Counted from the stretch's first letter, positions 7,463-16,393 are shown. The stretch: 45,255 nucleotides of DNA from an uncultured Acidimicrobiales bacterium (GCA_937925335.1 CALEWY010000045.1:1-45255); one strand, 5' to 3'. Made by a program: numbers and translations. The notes: generated by a model from the sequence alone, not told the origin.

Positions 7463-7910
7463 CGATCCGGGAGACAAACTCGTCGAGCAGTTGAGCCGAG
7501 CGCTCAGCAACGACGGTCCGGATCCGTCGCTTGTCGAAGCGACGAAGGCGCTCCCTCAGCTCCACATCGACGGAGAGATCGTCGGCACCGAGGAGTACGA
7601 CACAGCCGATGGCGTCCGAACCACAGGCGTTCGTTTTCGCAGCTCAGATGAGCGCGACCTTCTCTATACCTTTGGTGACCCCGACGATCCCATCGAACTC
7701 GCTGTCCGGTTTGCCAACGGAGCAATGATGGCTCGCCTTCCCGAAACGTGGGCCGTCAAAGAGGTCTTTGTCCAGTCGACCACTTCACGCGTTGATGCCG
7801 ATGTCGACGACGACAACTACGTTCTGTGCTTTGGCCCCTTCAGCAGCCCACTACGCCTGGTGGTGAGCTGCGACAACGCGACGTATTGCACGCCGTGGAC
7901 CATCGCGTGA
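7455..7910 (+). CDS. Orphan middle gene of the sigma-CHAT operon
   Basis: 151 residues; ATG at 7455 overlaps the end of the sigma gene (ATGAGTAG) and the TGA overlaps the GTG of the CHAT gene, so all three are translationally coupled. No family recognised. After a short helical start (DKLVEQLSRALSN) the protein appears all-beta (VRFRSSDERDLLYTF, LAVRFANGAMMARLP, YVLCFGPFSSPLRLVVS) and ends CDNATYCTPWTIA. It has no signal peptide. The coupling suggests that it works in fixed ratio with the sigma factor or the protease, for example as an adaptor, sensor or anti-sigma replacement. This is inference. Confidence 0.85.
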   Translation: MSSDPGDKLVEQLSRALSNDGPDPSLVEATKALPQLHIDGEIVGTEEYDTADGVRTTGVRFRSSDERDLLYTFGDPDDPIELAVRFANGAMMARLPETWAVKEVFVQSTTSRVDADVDDDNYVLCFGPFSSPLRLVVSCDNATYCTPWTIA

Positions 7911-10417
7911 CCCAAACCTCAGCTCGCCAGTTCTTCGAAGATGCCGACCGCCGTGCCGCGCATGACCGACCGGCGCTGATCCTTCGAGGCAAAAGGCTCG
8001 AGCTCGAATGCAGCGGCGACGATCTGGCGCTCGTTCAGATCGGGCTTGCGAAGCTCAGCCGGCTCGACGGCGACATGGCGGATTCAATTCGGCGTCTTGC
8101 CGAAGCAGCGCAACACGCAACCACCGCTGAAACGCGTTCCGAGGCGCAGCTCCGAAGTGTCTTGGTCCTTGCGACGGCCGGCCGCACAGCCGAAGCGTTC
8201 GAGCTTGGCGACGCGGTGCTACCCACCACGCCTCCGAGCAAGGTCCCGCGCCTTCTCAGCCAACTCGGCATGGTCCACATCATGACGAAGGACTTTGCGG
8301 GGGCCATCCCCCGGCTCGACGAAGCGATCGAGTTGGCCCGTGAGTCCGGTGATCGCGAGGCCCTTGGAGTCCTCCTCAACAATCGAAGCGAAGCGCACCG
8401 AGAGACGGGCAACGCCGACTTGGCTGAGATTGACATGCGTGAGTCGATTTCGATCCCGGCGCTCGGGGCACACGATGTCTCGAGCCCGAAGTTCAACCTC
8501 GGCGTGCTGCTCGGTCGGCAAGGCCTGCTTCGCGCATCGTTGGTCGAACTCGACGAAGCCCTGACCCTACGAGTGCACTCACTCGTCGAGGGACAGGACA
8601 TGCTCGACCGGGCGGAGATTCTCTTCATCGCTCGAGCAGTTCGCGAAGCCGAAGAGACGATCGCCAGCACCATCGAACATCTGAAAACGATCGATGTCAC
8701 CACGGTTCTTCCCGACCTGTATGTGCTCGGCGCTCGAGTCGCCATTGCCGCAGGCGAACCTCGCTCGGATGACCGTTTGCAAACCGCTCTTTACCTCGTC
8801 GAGGGGAACGACCGTGCCGAGGGCATCCGCCTGTTGGTCAACGCACTTGACGTCGACCGTCCCCTTCAGCTCGGCGGCGAGAGCAACCCATCACTGTTCG
8901 ACCTGACCGATCCGACCACGATCGAGATCCTCATCGAACGCAGCCACCGGCTGCTCACTGCAGGTCGACTCGCCGAAGCTGCCAGTGTCTTCGCCCACGT
9001 CGGTGACGCCCTTCCGGTCGACGCTCCTCACACTCGCGTCGCTCAGCTCTATGCAGCGGCTCGAGCCGCACAGCTCCACGGCGATCTCGACCAAGCGGGC
9101 ACCGTTCTTGACCGAGCGTTCGACCAGCTCGAGAACTACGCAGGCGGGCTCGAGGCGTTTGAACTTCGAGCACGGGCCCTCGATGGCATCGTCCCCCTCC
9201 CGTGGCTGTCGATCGAAATCGCTCAGGCGCGTGGGTCAGCCGGAGATCTCATCCACTGGGTCGACCGCTCGAGGCGCGTCGTTCTCGGCGGACCGAGCAT
9301 GACCCTCCCCTCCCCCAACTTGATCAACGAACTCGAGCGTCTCCGTTCGACCATGTTCGACGATGACCGCCCGGACGTGGCCCAGCAGCGTGAGAGCATC
9401 GAATCGCGTGTCCGGTTCTTGTCGTGGACGGCGGAACGCGCGGAAGGTGCACGCCAAAACACGGTGAGCCTTGCCGATCTCACGCACCCAGGCATGTTGG
9501 TGTTCGCTGAGTGCAACGACCGGCTCGTCGGGGTTTGTGTCGGCAACACCGATGAAATCGTCGATCTCGGTCCAACGATCGACGTCAAACGAGCCCTCAT
9601 CAAGCTCCGTTTTCAATCGTCGATTGCCGCTGGTGACACATACGGCGACAGCACGCGTGACTTTGATGCGCTCGCCAACACAGCAGCGAAACTCGATGCG
9701 CTCTTGATCCAGCCGCTGATCGGATCGATGAAGTTCGACCGCATCTCGATCGTTCCAACCGGCGCGCTCCAATCCGTGCCTTGGCGACTCTTGCCAAGCC
9801 TCTCCGCCCGACCTGTGTCCGTCGTGTCCGGCCGATACCCGACCGCTTCGGGCACTTCGAAACCAGAGGACGAAGGGCGACCCCAACTCATCGCAGTGAG
9901 CGGGCCAGGGCTCGCCGAGCAAACGGAACTCGCTGATGTCGAGGCCCTGTATTCGTCGACTCGATCGCTCGAGAACGACGACGCAACCTGCCGCAATGTG
10001 ATCAGCGCCTTTGAGGGCAGCGAAGTGCTCCACATCGCCGCCCACGGCTCGACGCGAAACGACGACCCACTTCTCTCCAATCTCGATCTCACCGACGGTC
10101 CGTTGACTGCGTATGACATCGAAACCGCAGCGAGAGTTCCCGACACCGTCGTGCTTGCTTGCTGTCGTGTTGGCGGGTCGGGTTCAGGTCATGCCGCAAG
10201 CTATGGCCTTGCGACCGTGCTTGCGGCACGCGGTGCGCGCCAGATCATCGCATCGACGGTCGACCTCTCCGACGTGCACGCCCGAGCCGTGATGATCGAT
10301 CTGCACCGCCGACTTCGAGACGGCATGCACGCCGAGGATGCACTTGCGTCCCTCAGCTACGACACACCATCGTTGAACCTCGCCGCCCAGAGCCTCGTCG
10401 CAATCTCCTCGCTCTAG
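7907..10417 (+). CDS. TPR-CHAT protease (caspase-fold)
   Basis: 836 residues from the GTG at 7907, which overlaps the preceding stop as GTGA; the frame is open upstream but that part would overlap the previous gene by 85 bp. The N-terminal half is tetratricopeptide-like helices (LSQLGMVHIMTKDFAGAIPR, then VLLNNRSEAHRETGNADLAE, VLLGRQGLLRASLVELDEAL). The C-terminal 250 residues are a CHAT domain with both catalytic boxes: LHIAAHGS (His713) and VVLACCRVGG (Cys752). CHAT proteins are separase/caspase-like cysteine proteases, used in several bacterial conflict and cell-death systems. The N-terminal repeats would sense a partner. There are no membrane segments, so it acts in the cytosol. Confidence 0.93.
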   Translation: MTQTSARQFFEDADRRAAHDRPALILRGKRLELECSGDDLALVQIGLAKLSRLDGDMADSIRRLAEAAQHATTAETRSEAQLRSVLVLATAGRTAEAFELGDAVLPTTPPSKVPRLLSQLGMVHIMTKDFAGAIPRLDEAIELARESGDREALGVLLNNRSEAHRETGNADLAEIDMRESISIPALGAHDVSSPKFNLGVLLGRQGLLRASLVELDEALTLRVHSLVEGQDMLDRAEILFIARAVREAEETIASTIEHLKTIDVTTVLPDLYVLGARVAIAAGEPRSDDRLQTALYLVEGNDRAEGIRLLVNALDVDRPLQLGGESNPSLFDLTDPTTIEILIERSHRLLTAGRLAEAASVFAHVGDALPVDAPHTRVAQLYAAARAAQLHGDLDQAGTVLDRAFDQLENYAGGLEAFELRARALDGIVPLPWLSIEIAQARGSAGDLIHWVDRSRRVVLGGPSMTLPSPNLINELERLRSTMFDDDRPDVAQQRESIESRVRFLSWTAERAEGARQNTVSLADLTHPGMLVFAECNDRLVGVCVGNTDEIVDLGPTIDVKRALIKLRFQSSIAAGDTYGDSTRDFDALANTAAKLDALLIQPLIGSMKFDRISIVPTGALQSVPWRLLPSLSARPVSVVSGRYPTASGTSKPEDEGRPQLIAVSGPGLAEQTELADVEALYSSTRSLENDDATCRNVISAFEGSEVLHIAAHGSTRNDDPLLSNLDLTDGPLTAYDIETAARVPDTVVLACCRVGGSGSGHAASYGLATVLAARGARQIIASTVDLSDVHARAVMIDLHRRLRDGMHAEDALASLSYDTPSLNLAAQSLVAISSL

Positions 10418-10440
10418 TCACACGGCGACAATCCGGCTCT

Positions 10441-10457
10441 GGTCATGCAAAATGACC
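10441..10457. repeat. Short hairpin after the CHAT gene
   Basis: GGTCAT and ATGACC (6 bp, loop GCAAA) lie 23 bp after the CHAT stop codon and 35 bp before the methyltransferase ATG. No T-run follows, so it is a weak terminator candidate or an operator for the next gene. Confidence 0.3.
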
Positions 10458-10491
10458 GACCCTCGGAGTACGCAGGCGGCCATACTTACGC

Positions 10492-11214
10492 ATGGCCAAC
10501 GATGCTTCTGATCACTCGGCTTCGTTGAACCGAACGGCTGCCCCGGACCAGACGGCTGCCTTGGACCACGCGGCCGCGTCGCGAGTGGTCTATGACCACT
10601 CCGCCGATCAGTTCGTGCAGGCGGTGGGCACATCAGTTTCCGAAGATTTTGAAGCGCCGTTTGACCAAGACGTGCTTGCCGAGTTTGCCGACACGCTCGC
10701 CGCCAAAGCCCCCGGCGCGATCATCGACGTCGGGTGCGGGCCCGGCAGAATCGCTCGCTACCTCGACGAACGAGGACTCGACTGCAGCGGCATCGACATC
10801 GCTCCGAAGATGATCGACGCAGCTCGATTCGCTCACCCTCACCTCACCTTCGAGGTCGCCCCACTCACCAACATTCCGACCGACGATGGCTCGCTCCTCG
10901 GTGCGGTGTACTGGTACTCGATCATCACCACTCCCCCGGCTGACCTCGCCACGGTGTGGGCTGAACTCGACCGCGTGCTGCAACCCGATGGCCTTGTTCT
11001 GATCGCCTTCCAAGCGGGTGATGACGACGCTGTCGAACGGCCAAACGCCTACGGATCAGACACTCATCTGACGCTCTATCGCCACAGCGTGAGTGCCGTG
11101 ATCGCATCGTTGAAGGACGCCGGTTTCGAACGCTGCGAGGTTCACCAGCGAGACCAACTCCTCGCTCACGAAGACACGCCTCAAGCGTTCGTGGTCGCAC
11201 AACGCCCTGCCTGA
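10492..11214 (+). CDS. Class I SAM-dependent methyltransferase
   Basis: 240 residues. The first 30 are Ala/Asp-rich with a short internal duplication (TAAPDQTAALDHAA). A methyltransferase fold follows: motif I IIDVGCGPGRIARYL at about 78-92, the acidic post-I strand GIDIAPKMIDAAR, then TDDGSLLGAVYWYSIITT and LQPDGLVLIAFQAG (motifs II-III). The pattern is that of the ubiE-like methyltransferase 11 superfamily; the substrate is unknown. The first 74 bp upstream hold only a small hairpin. Not obviously part of the CHAT cassette, though it is on the same strand 74 bp downstream. Confidence 0.88.
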   Translation: MANDASDHSASLNRTAAPDQTAALDHAAASRVVYDHSADQFVQAVGTSVSEDFEAPFDQDVLAEFADTLAAKAPGAIIDVGCGPGRIARYLDERGLDCSGIDIAPKMIDAARFAHPHLTFEVAPLTNIPTDDGSLLGAVYWYSIITTPPADLATVWAELDRVLQPDGLVLIAFQAGDDDAVERPNAYGSDTHLTLYRHSVSAVIASLKDAGFERCEVHQRDQLLAHEDTPQAFVVAQRPA

Positions 11215-11307
11215 CTCCGCCAGAGGCGTTTCCATCAGGAGTTCAACCGGAGCCGTGCACCGTCGATCACAATTGCTCCAGACCAGCGAGGGAGGCACAC
11301 TCAGCGG

Positions 11308-12570
11308 GTGACATCCGCAGTGATCGACCGCATCGCGATCCAGAAGCGAACGATTCGTGTGCTTTTCGCTGCGACCGTCATCTCTCGAGCGGCGATGTCG
11401 TTGGCCTTTACGGTTGCGGCGCTGGCCATCAAGGACATGCTGACGAACGAGGGCTTCGCTGGCCTGGGCACGGCGACGATCACCGTCGGTACCGCCGGTG
11501 GCGCATTCCTTCTCAGTTCGATGATGTCTCGCTCCGGTCGAAACATCGGTCTTCGCCGTGGTTACGCCGTCGCCACAGTCGGAGCGCTTGTCTCAGGCAT
11601 TGCCGTCGAGCGTGGATCGCTCACCATGTTCCTGATCGGCATGTTTGCATTTGGGTTCGGTCAGGGTGCGACGAACCTCGCTCGCTACGCAGCGGCAGAC
11701 CTCGCAGAGGAAGAGGATCGAGCGGGCGCCATCAGCACGATCGTGTTCGCGTCGACGATCGGCGCCGTCGGCGGACCGCTGCTCATCGGTCCGCTCGGTG
11801 CAATGTCGGAATCGATGTTCAGCTCCGATCTGTCAGGGCCGATCTTCGGAGCCAGCGTTGCCTTTGCACTATCCGGACTCATCATCTGGCTGTTCCTTCG
11901 GCCCGACCCACTCATCGTTGCCGGTGGCCTCAACTCCCAACAGGCGACAAAGCCAAAGAAGCTCGGACTCGGCCCGTCGCTGCGCATCGCATGGGACCGA
12001 CCGCTCGCCCGCCTCGCCATGTTCGGGCTCGTCATCTCACAAGCCGTGATGGTCACCGTCATGACGATGACGCCACTTCACATGGACGCGCACGGCCACT
12101 CCAAGGCCGGCATCGGAGCCGTCATCTCAACGCACACGTTCGGGATGTTCGCCTTCGCTCCACTGGCCGGTTGGGTCACCCGCCGGATCGGCGCAACCAT
12201 CACGATCGGGTTCGGGGCAGGAACACTGGCGATTGCCACGGTGATGACGGCTCTCGCCGGTGAAGCTCCACGACTACTGATGTTCCCCGGCCTCTACCTG
12301 CTCGGGCTCGGATGGAGCCTGGCAATGGTTGCAGGAAGCGCGTTGTTGACCTCTTCGGTCGACGCAGAACAGCGAGTGTCGGTTCAGGGTTCGGTCGAAG
12401 TGCTCACGTCGATCGCCAGCGGAGCAGGCGCCGTTGCCTCAGGCTTCATCTTCCAAGAGGCTGGCTTCCACATGCTGTCGATCGCAGGGACAATCGTCGC
12501 CGGACTCTTGCTCATCGGTGCCTTCACTCGGCACCGGCTCGATATCGGACTCTCACTCAAACCGAGCTGA
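11308..12570 (+). CDS. Major facilitator superfamily transporter
   Basis: 420 residues starting at GTG 11308 (VTSAVIDRIAIQKR). About 12 hydrophobic helices alternate with short charged loops. The loop SRSGRNIGLRRGYAVATVG corresponds to the MFS loop 2-3 motif. A second half begins near LARLAMFGLVISQAVMV, with an equivalent loop GWVTRRIGATITIGFG. It is probably a drug or metabolite exporter of the DHA type; the substrate cannot be told. An AGGGAGG sequence lies 12 bp before the start. It is convergent with the HTH gene, with 16 bp between stops. Confidence 0.88.
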   Translation: MTSAVIDRIAIQKRTIRVLFAATVISRAAMSLAFTVAALAIKDMLTNEGFAGLGTATITVGTAGGAFLLSSMMSRSGRNIGLRRGYAVATVGALVSGIAVERGSLTMFLIGMFAFGFGQGATNLARYAAADLAEEEDRAGAISTIVFASTIGAVGGPLLIGPLGAMSESMFSSDLSGPIFGASVAFALSGLIIWLFLRPDPLIVAGGLNSQQATKPKKLGLGPSLRIAWDRPLARLAMFGLVISQAVMVTVMTMTPLHMDAHGHSKAGIGAVISTHTFGMFAFAPLAGWVTRRIGATITIGFGAGTLAIATVMTALAGEAPRLLMFPGLYLLGLGWSLAMVAGSALLTSSVDAEQRVSVQGSVEVLTSIASGAGAVASGFIFQEAGFHMLSIAGTIVAGLLLIGAFTRHRLDIGLSLKPS

Positions 12571-12586
12571 CTCGGTCAAGAAGTTC

Positions 12587-13249
12587 TCAGCTGTTGCGGC
12601 GATCGAGCGACGTGGTGACGATCCAGCGCATCACCTTTGTCGACACGCCATAGGTCGTGGCCAAGTCCTTCACCGTGGCGCCGGAGTGCACGTCGTCAAG
12701 CAATTCAGGATGGTCGCTCACGAGCTCGTCGCGCTTGTTGACGTAACGGACGGCGCGGGCAACGGTGCCAGGCGAACAGTTCCACTCCTTGGCAACCTCT
12801 GCCTGCTTCATGCCATCCGCACGATCGGCGGCGAGCGCTTCGTAGTCATAGGCGTAGGCGCTCGATGGTGCGGGGGCGGGCGAACCGCCTCGTCCGGCGT
12901 TCTTCGCCTGGGTCTTCGCTCCATCGGCCCGGGACACGGAGAGTGCCTCGAGTGGAACGTTGCCAACTCGACGGGCAGCTTCGATGAGGACGGTCCAGAT
13001 GCGATGAGCGACTTCGTGCTGGTCAGCCGACGTTGCTCGTTCTGCTGCACGGCGAACGTCGCCGATGAGCAGCGAGCCGTCGGTCGTCGTCAGATCGACG
13101 TCAACGTCGATCGTTCGGCGGTCCTGACTCCCGCTGATGGGCTCGAGTTTGAACACGCCAGAGGCGAGCTTGTCGGTGTCCGTATAGGTGCTGTCTGCAT
13201 CAGTGCCCGAGACTGCAAGGTTCCGGTGCTTTTCTGCTGATTTCGACAT
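12587..13249 (-). CDS. Helix-turn-helix protein of unknown role
   Basis: 220 residues from the ATG at 13249; a GTG five codons upstream (13264) is an alternative. The N-terminal part is a polar domain (TDTDKLASGVFKLEP, then RRTIDVDVDLTTTDGSLLIGDVRRAAE) resembling a small enzyme-like or ligand-binding module, followed by a Ser/Pro/Ala linker. The C-terminus carries two HTH-like segments: MKQAEVAKEWNCSPGTVARAVRY, and TVKDLATTYGVSTKVMRWIV. It is probably a DNA-binding regulator. It is divergent from the AAA+ gene (164 bp between starts), so it may control that gene; this is inference. Confidence 0.7.
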   Translation of the reverse strand: MSKSAEKHRNLAVSGTDADSTYTDTDKLASGVFKLEPISGSQDRRTIDVDVDLTTTDGSLLIGDVRRAAERATSADQHEVAHRIWTVLIEAARRVGNVPLEALSVSRADGAKTQAKNAGRGGSPAPAPSSAYAYDYEALAADRADGMKQAEVAKEWNCSPGTVARAVRYVNKRDELVSDHPELLDDVHSGATVKDLATTYGVSTKVMRWIVTTSLDRRNS

Positions 13250-13412
13250 TCGTATCCCACGCACTCAGTCGGGCAAGACCATCTTCTTGCCTCGTCAAGA
13301 CGCAATCGGCCCTCGACCCCAACTCTTGAGTGGTGAAAGCCAACGAATCCCGAATGAGTCGATCGACCCGAACAACTCCACTCATCGAATTTCGTGCCGA
13401 TTAAGAGGGGGT

Positions 13413-14897
13413 ATGAGCGAGCTCTATGGCGAATTCAATCCGGAGTGGCCGCGCTCCCCTGGGAAGCTCGAAGAACTGGGCGTTCCCACCAGCATGGTCG
13501 AAGACCTCTTCATGCGGCGACTGATCATCGACCGTGTGTCGACGGTTCACGCTGTCTCCCAACAAATCGCCATCCGCGTCTCGATCGGGCAAGAAGTTGC
13601 CGACGAGCTTCGCAACCGCCAGCTCCTCGAGTTCCACGGCATGGACGGACGTGACTACCGCGTCGGCCTGACCGAAGCCGGTTCTCGCATGGCCAAAGAG
13701 CGCATGCAGGGCAGCACCTACGCCAGCCACCTGCCCGTCCCCCTCGCCGATTACACCCGGACCATCTGGGCTCAAAAGGCCGAGATGGAAGTGAACCAAG
13801 AGAGCATCCGAACCGCCTTCGGAGACCTCGTGGTTGCCGATGAGCTGCTCGATCAGCTCGGCCCAGCCTTCATGAACGACGGCGCCATCTTCTTGTATGG
13901 CCCTCCCGGCACCGGCAAGACCAGCCTCGCCGAGCGCATGATTCGGATCCACAAAGACAACATCGTCGTTCCGCGCGCCGTCGAGGTTGATGGCTCGATC
14001 ATCACCGTCTTCGATCCCTCTGTGCATCGCGAACTTCCCGAGCAGCCCTCTGGCCTCGATCGACGCTGGGTGCTCTGTGAGCGACCGATCATCATCGTCG
14101 GTGGTGAAATGACGATGAGCATGCTCGAGCTCGATCACGACCCGATGTCTGGCACCTACGTCGCCCCGATCCAGATGCAGGCCAACAACGGCATCTTGGT
14201 GGTTGACGACTTCGGCCGTCAGAGCATGTCTCCAGAAGAGCTCCTCAACCGTTGGATCGTGCCGCTGTCGCGCAACATCGACTTCCTCAAGCTCGCCACC
14301 GGCACCAAGTTCACCGTGCCGTTCGAGCTCAAGCTCGTTGCATCAACGAACCTCGATCCTCGCGAGCTCGGCGATGATGCCTTCCTTCGCCGTCTCAAGA
14401 ACAAGGTCTACGTCGGTGCTGTCACCGAGAACGCCTTCAACTGGATTCTCGTCCGTGTGGCTCAGGCCTTCGGGATCGAAGTGTCCGCTGAGGCAGCGAC
14501 CCATCTCCGCAACGTTGCGATCCAAAACATCGGCGAGCTTCGCCCGTATGTTGCTGTCGACTTCTGCGAAATGATGAAGGGCATTGCGATCTACGAAGGG
14601 CTCCCCCAGCAGCTCGATCGCTACATGATCGACCGGGTCGCGAGCGTCTACTTCTTCGCCGAGGAAGACGAAGCGCCAACGCCTGGCGCCGCTGCTCAGC
14701 AGTCTCAAGCACAGGCTCACGCTCAAGCACAGGCAGCCGGCGCAGCTCCACAACCTGCGCCTCGCCAGCCCGCACCGCAGCAGCCCGTACCGGCCGCTGC
14801 CGCGCCGGCACCGGCACGTCAGGCCCCTGCGCCAGCACCCGCCGCCGTCGGCCAGCGAGCACCCTCACCAGCCGACGTCCCCACCGGCGCCCGCTAA
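13413..14897 (+). CDS. AAA+ ATPase with Pro/Ala/Gln-rich tail
   Basis: 494 residues from the ATG at 13413 (AGAGGGGGT just upstream); the frame is open to 13188 but this site fits best. An N-terminal winged-helix-like part (LEELGVPTSMVEDLFMRRL ... RNRQLLEFHGMDGRDYRVGL) precedes an AAA+ core. Walker A is YGPPGTGKTS (163-171), Walker B is GILVVDDFG (DD in place of the usual DE), sensor 1 is LVASTNLDP, and the arginine-finger region is FLRRLKNKV. It resembles MoxR/RavA-like chaperone ATPases in some motifs. The last 75 residues are Ala/Pro/Gln-only low-complexity sequence. Partners are not visible; the tail may anchor or dock. Confidence 0.8.
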   Translation: MSELYGEFNPEWPRSPGKLEELGVPTSMVEDLFMRRLIIDRVSTVHAVSQQIAIRVSIGQEVADELRNRQLLEFHGMDGRDYRVGLTEAGSRMAKERMQGSTYASHLPVPLADYTRTIWAQKAEMEVNQESIRTAFGDLVVADELLDQLGPAFMNDGAIFLYGPPGTGKTSLAERMIRIHKDNIVVPRAVEVDGSIITVFDPSVHRELPEQPSGLDRRWVLCERPIIIVGGEMTMSMLELDHDPMSGTYVAPIQMQANNGILVVDDFGRQSMSPEELLNRWIVPLSRNIDFLKLATGTKFTVPFELKLVASTNLDPRELGDDAFLRRLKNKVYVGAVTENAFNWILVRVAQAFGIEVSAEAATHLRNVAIQNIGELRPYVAVDFCEMMKGIAIYEGLPQQLDRYMIDRVASVYFFAEEDEAPTPGAAAQQSQAQAHAQAQAAGAAPQPAPRQPAPQQPVPAAAAPAPARQAPAPAPAAVGQRAPSPADVPTGAR

Positions 14898-14933
14898 AAC
14901 CAGCGCCCACCAAAACCAGCGCGCGCGAAAACT

Positions 14934-15115
14934 CGCGCCCGATCCGCCAACTTGCGTCGATCGGGAGCGCCCCAGCACTCCAGAGCAACGCACGTTCCGG
15001 TCAGCGTCGCGTCCGTCCAAAACCCGCGCCCGATCCGCGAACTTGCGTCGATCGGGAGCGCCCCAGCACTCCAGAGCAACGCACGTTCCGGTCAGCGCCG
15101 CGTCGGCCCAAAACC
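14934..15115. repeat. Two tandem copies of a 91-bp unit
   Basis: Copy 1 is at 14934-15024 and copy 2 at 15025-15115, differing at only a few positions. Each copy contains CCCGATC and GATCGGG as arms of a hairpin about 14 bases apart. The duplication lies just after the AAA+ stop and before the next gene, with a short AAAACCAGCGC duplicate preceding it. There is no spacer structure as in CRISPR and no coding frame with a start. It may be a duplicated terminator or regulatory element, or a REP-like sequence. Confidence 0.85.
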
Positions 15116-15163
15116 CGAGGGCCGCGGCAGGTTCGCGATAGAGCAGAGCGCGACACCAACTTC

Positions 15164-16393
15164 GTGTCGTCGACGGTCGAACAAATCATCGGTGGTTTGG
15201 TTGGTTCAGACGACCAATCGGCCGAGGCCGAAACCGACGAACCCGCTGCGCTCGACATCACCGCCAGCGGGTCGATCGACGAGATTCAGGCGCACTTCTT
15301 GGCCGAGGGTTGGACCGACGGCCACCCCGTCATCCCTCCAACGATCGACCGAATCGAGGCGTACCTCGTCGACTCCGGACACGACCCGTGGAAGACCCTT
15401 GGCGTCGCAACGTCGTCGGGCCGTGACCTCACGATCTGGTCGATCGGCGTCAACGCCGTGATGGCTGGCTGCAAGCCCGAACACCTCCCGGTGCTCATCG
15501 CCCTCACCGAGATCTTGGCCGACCCTGCGTACGGCGCTGAACACTCCGGCAACACCACCGGCGCTGACGCCCTCGCCATACTCGACGGCCCAAACGCCGC
15601 AGCACTCGGGTTCAACTCCGGCCCTGGAGCAATGCGAGAAGGTGCACGCGCCAATACCAGCGTCGGGCGATGGCTTCGCGTGTATCTGCGCAATGTGTTT
15701 GGGTTCACCGCCGACCAGCATGACAAAGCAACGTTCGGCAACCCGACTCGAACGATCCTCACCGAGGACCACGACTGCCTCACAGAGATCGGCTGGGCGC
15801 CGCTCAGCACCGATTTTGGCCTTTCACCAACCGACGACGCGATCACGATGGCTCGCATGAACAGCGGCACCATTATCGGCAGCGTCTTCGGCTCCACACC
15901 AGCGGAAGTCCTTCCCTATCTGGGCAACGGCATCGCACGCACGGCCGCGTGGGATCTCACACACGTGTACGGACTCGGGCACGATCAGTTCCAACCGCTG
16001 CTCGTCATCTCACCGCTCATCGCTCGACTGTTTGCGAAAGCCGGCTGGTCGAAGGAAGACGTTCAGAAGGGGTTGTTCGACCACGTCCGAATCGAGGCGC
16101 GCACCTTCGAGCGCCTCATCGGCGAGTGGAGCAACCTCACCGCAGGTCGACGAAGCCTCCTTGATCTCGTCGCCGAAGGACTGTTGCCCGAGGTGTTCGC
16201 CGAATCGGATGATCCTTCGCGGCTCGTCCCCGTCGTTACTCGACCCGAACGACTCCTGATCGCGGTTGCCGGCGACCCAACGCGAGCAAACGCTTACGCA
16301 CTCAGCAACGATGGCCCACACGGCTGGTGGACATCAAAACGGATCGACCACACGCCAGCGAGCGATCTCATCTGCAACATCGGTGGCGATTGA
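15164..16393 (+). CDS. EGWTDGxPVIPPT-motif protein (UGSC-partner-like)
   Basis: 409 residues from the GTG at 15164 (weak upstream site). The first 40 residues are acidic and variable. The conserved part begins IDEIQAHFLAEGWTDGHPVIPPT, followed by NAVMAGCKPEHLPVLIALTE, NSGPGAMREGARANTSVGRW, and a C-terminal DLICNIGGD. From memory, this signature belongs to uncharacterised proteins often encoded next to UGSC-type (seleno)proteins of unknown reaction; I am not certain. No UGSC gene is adjacent here. The conserved Cys in MAGCKPE may be catalytic. No signal peptide. Confidence 0.7.
   Translation: MSSTVEQIIGGLVGSDDQSAEAETDEPAALDITASGSIDEIQAHFLAEGWTDGHPVIPPTIDRIEAYLVDSGHDPWKTLGVATSSGRDLTIWSIGVNAVMAGCKPEHLPVLIALTEILADPAYGAEHSGNTTGADALAILDGPNAAALGFNSGPGAMREGARANTSVGRWLRVYLRNVFGFTADQHDKATFGNPTRTILTEDHDCLTEIGWAPLSTDFGLSPTDDAITMARMNSGTIIGSVFGSTPAEVLPYLGNGIARTAAWDLTHVYGLGHDQFQPLLVISPLIARLFAKAGWSKEDVQKGLFDHVRIEARTFERLIGEWSNLTAGRRSLLDLVAEGLLPEVFAESDDPSRLVPVVTRPERLLIAVAGDPTRANAYALSNDGPHGWWTSKRIDHTPASDLICNIGGD

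Noticed and set aside
14934..15115. Repeat unit considered as a CRISPR array
   Set aside because: Only two copies without distinct spacers, and the whole unit, not a short repeat, is duplicated. No cas genes are nearby.
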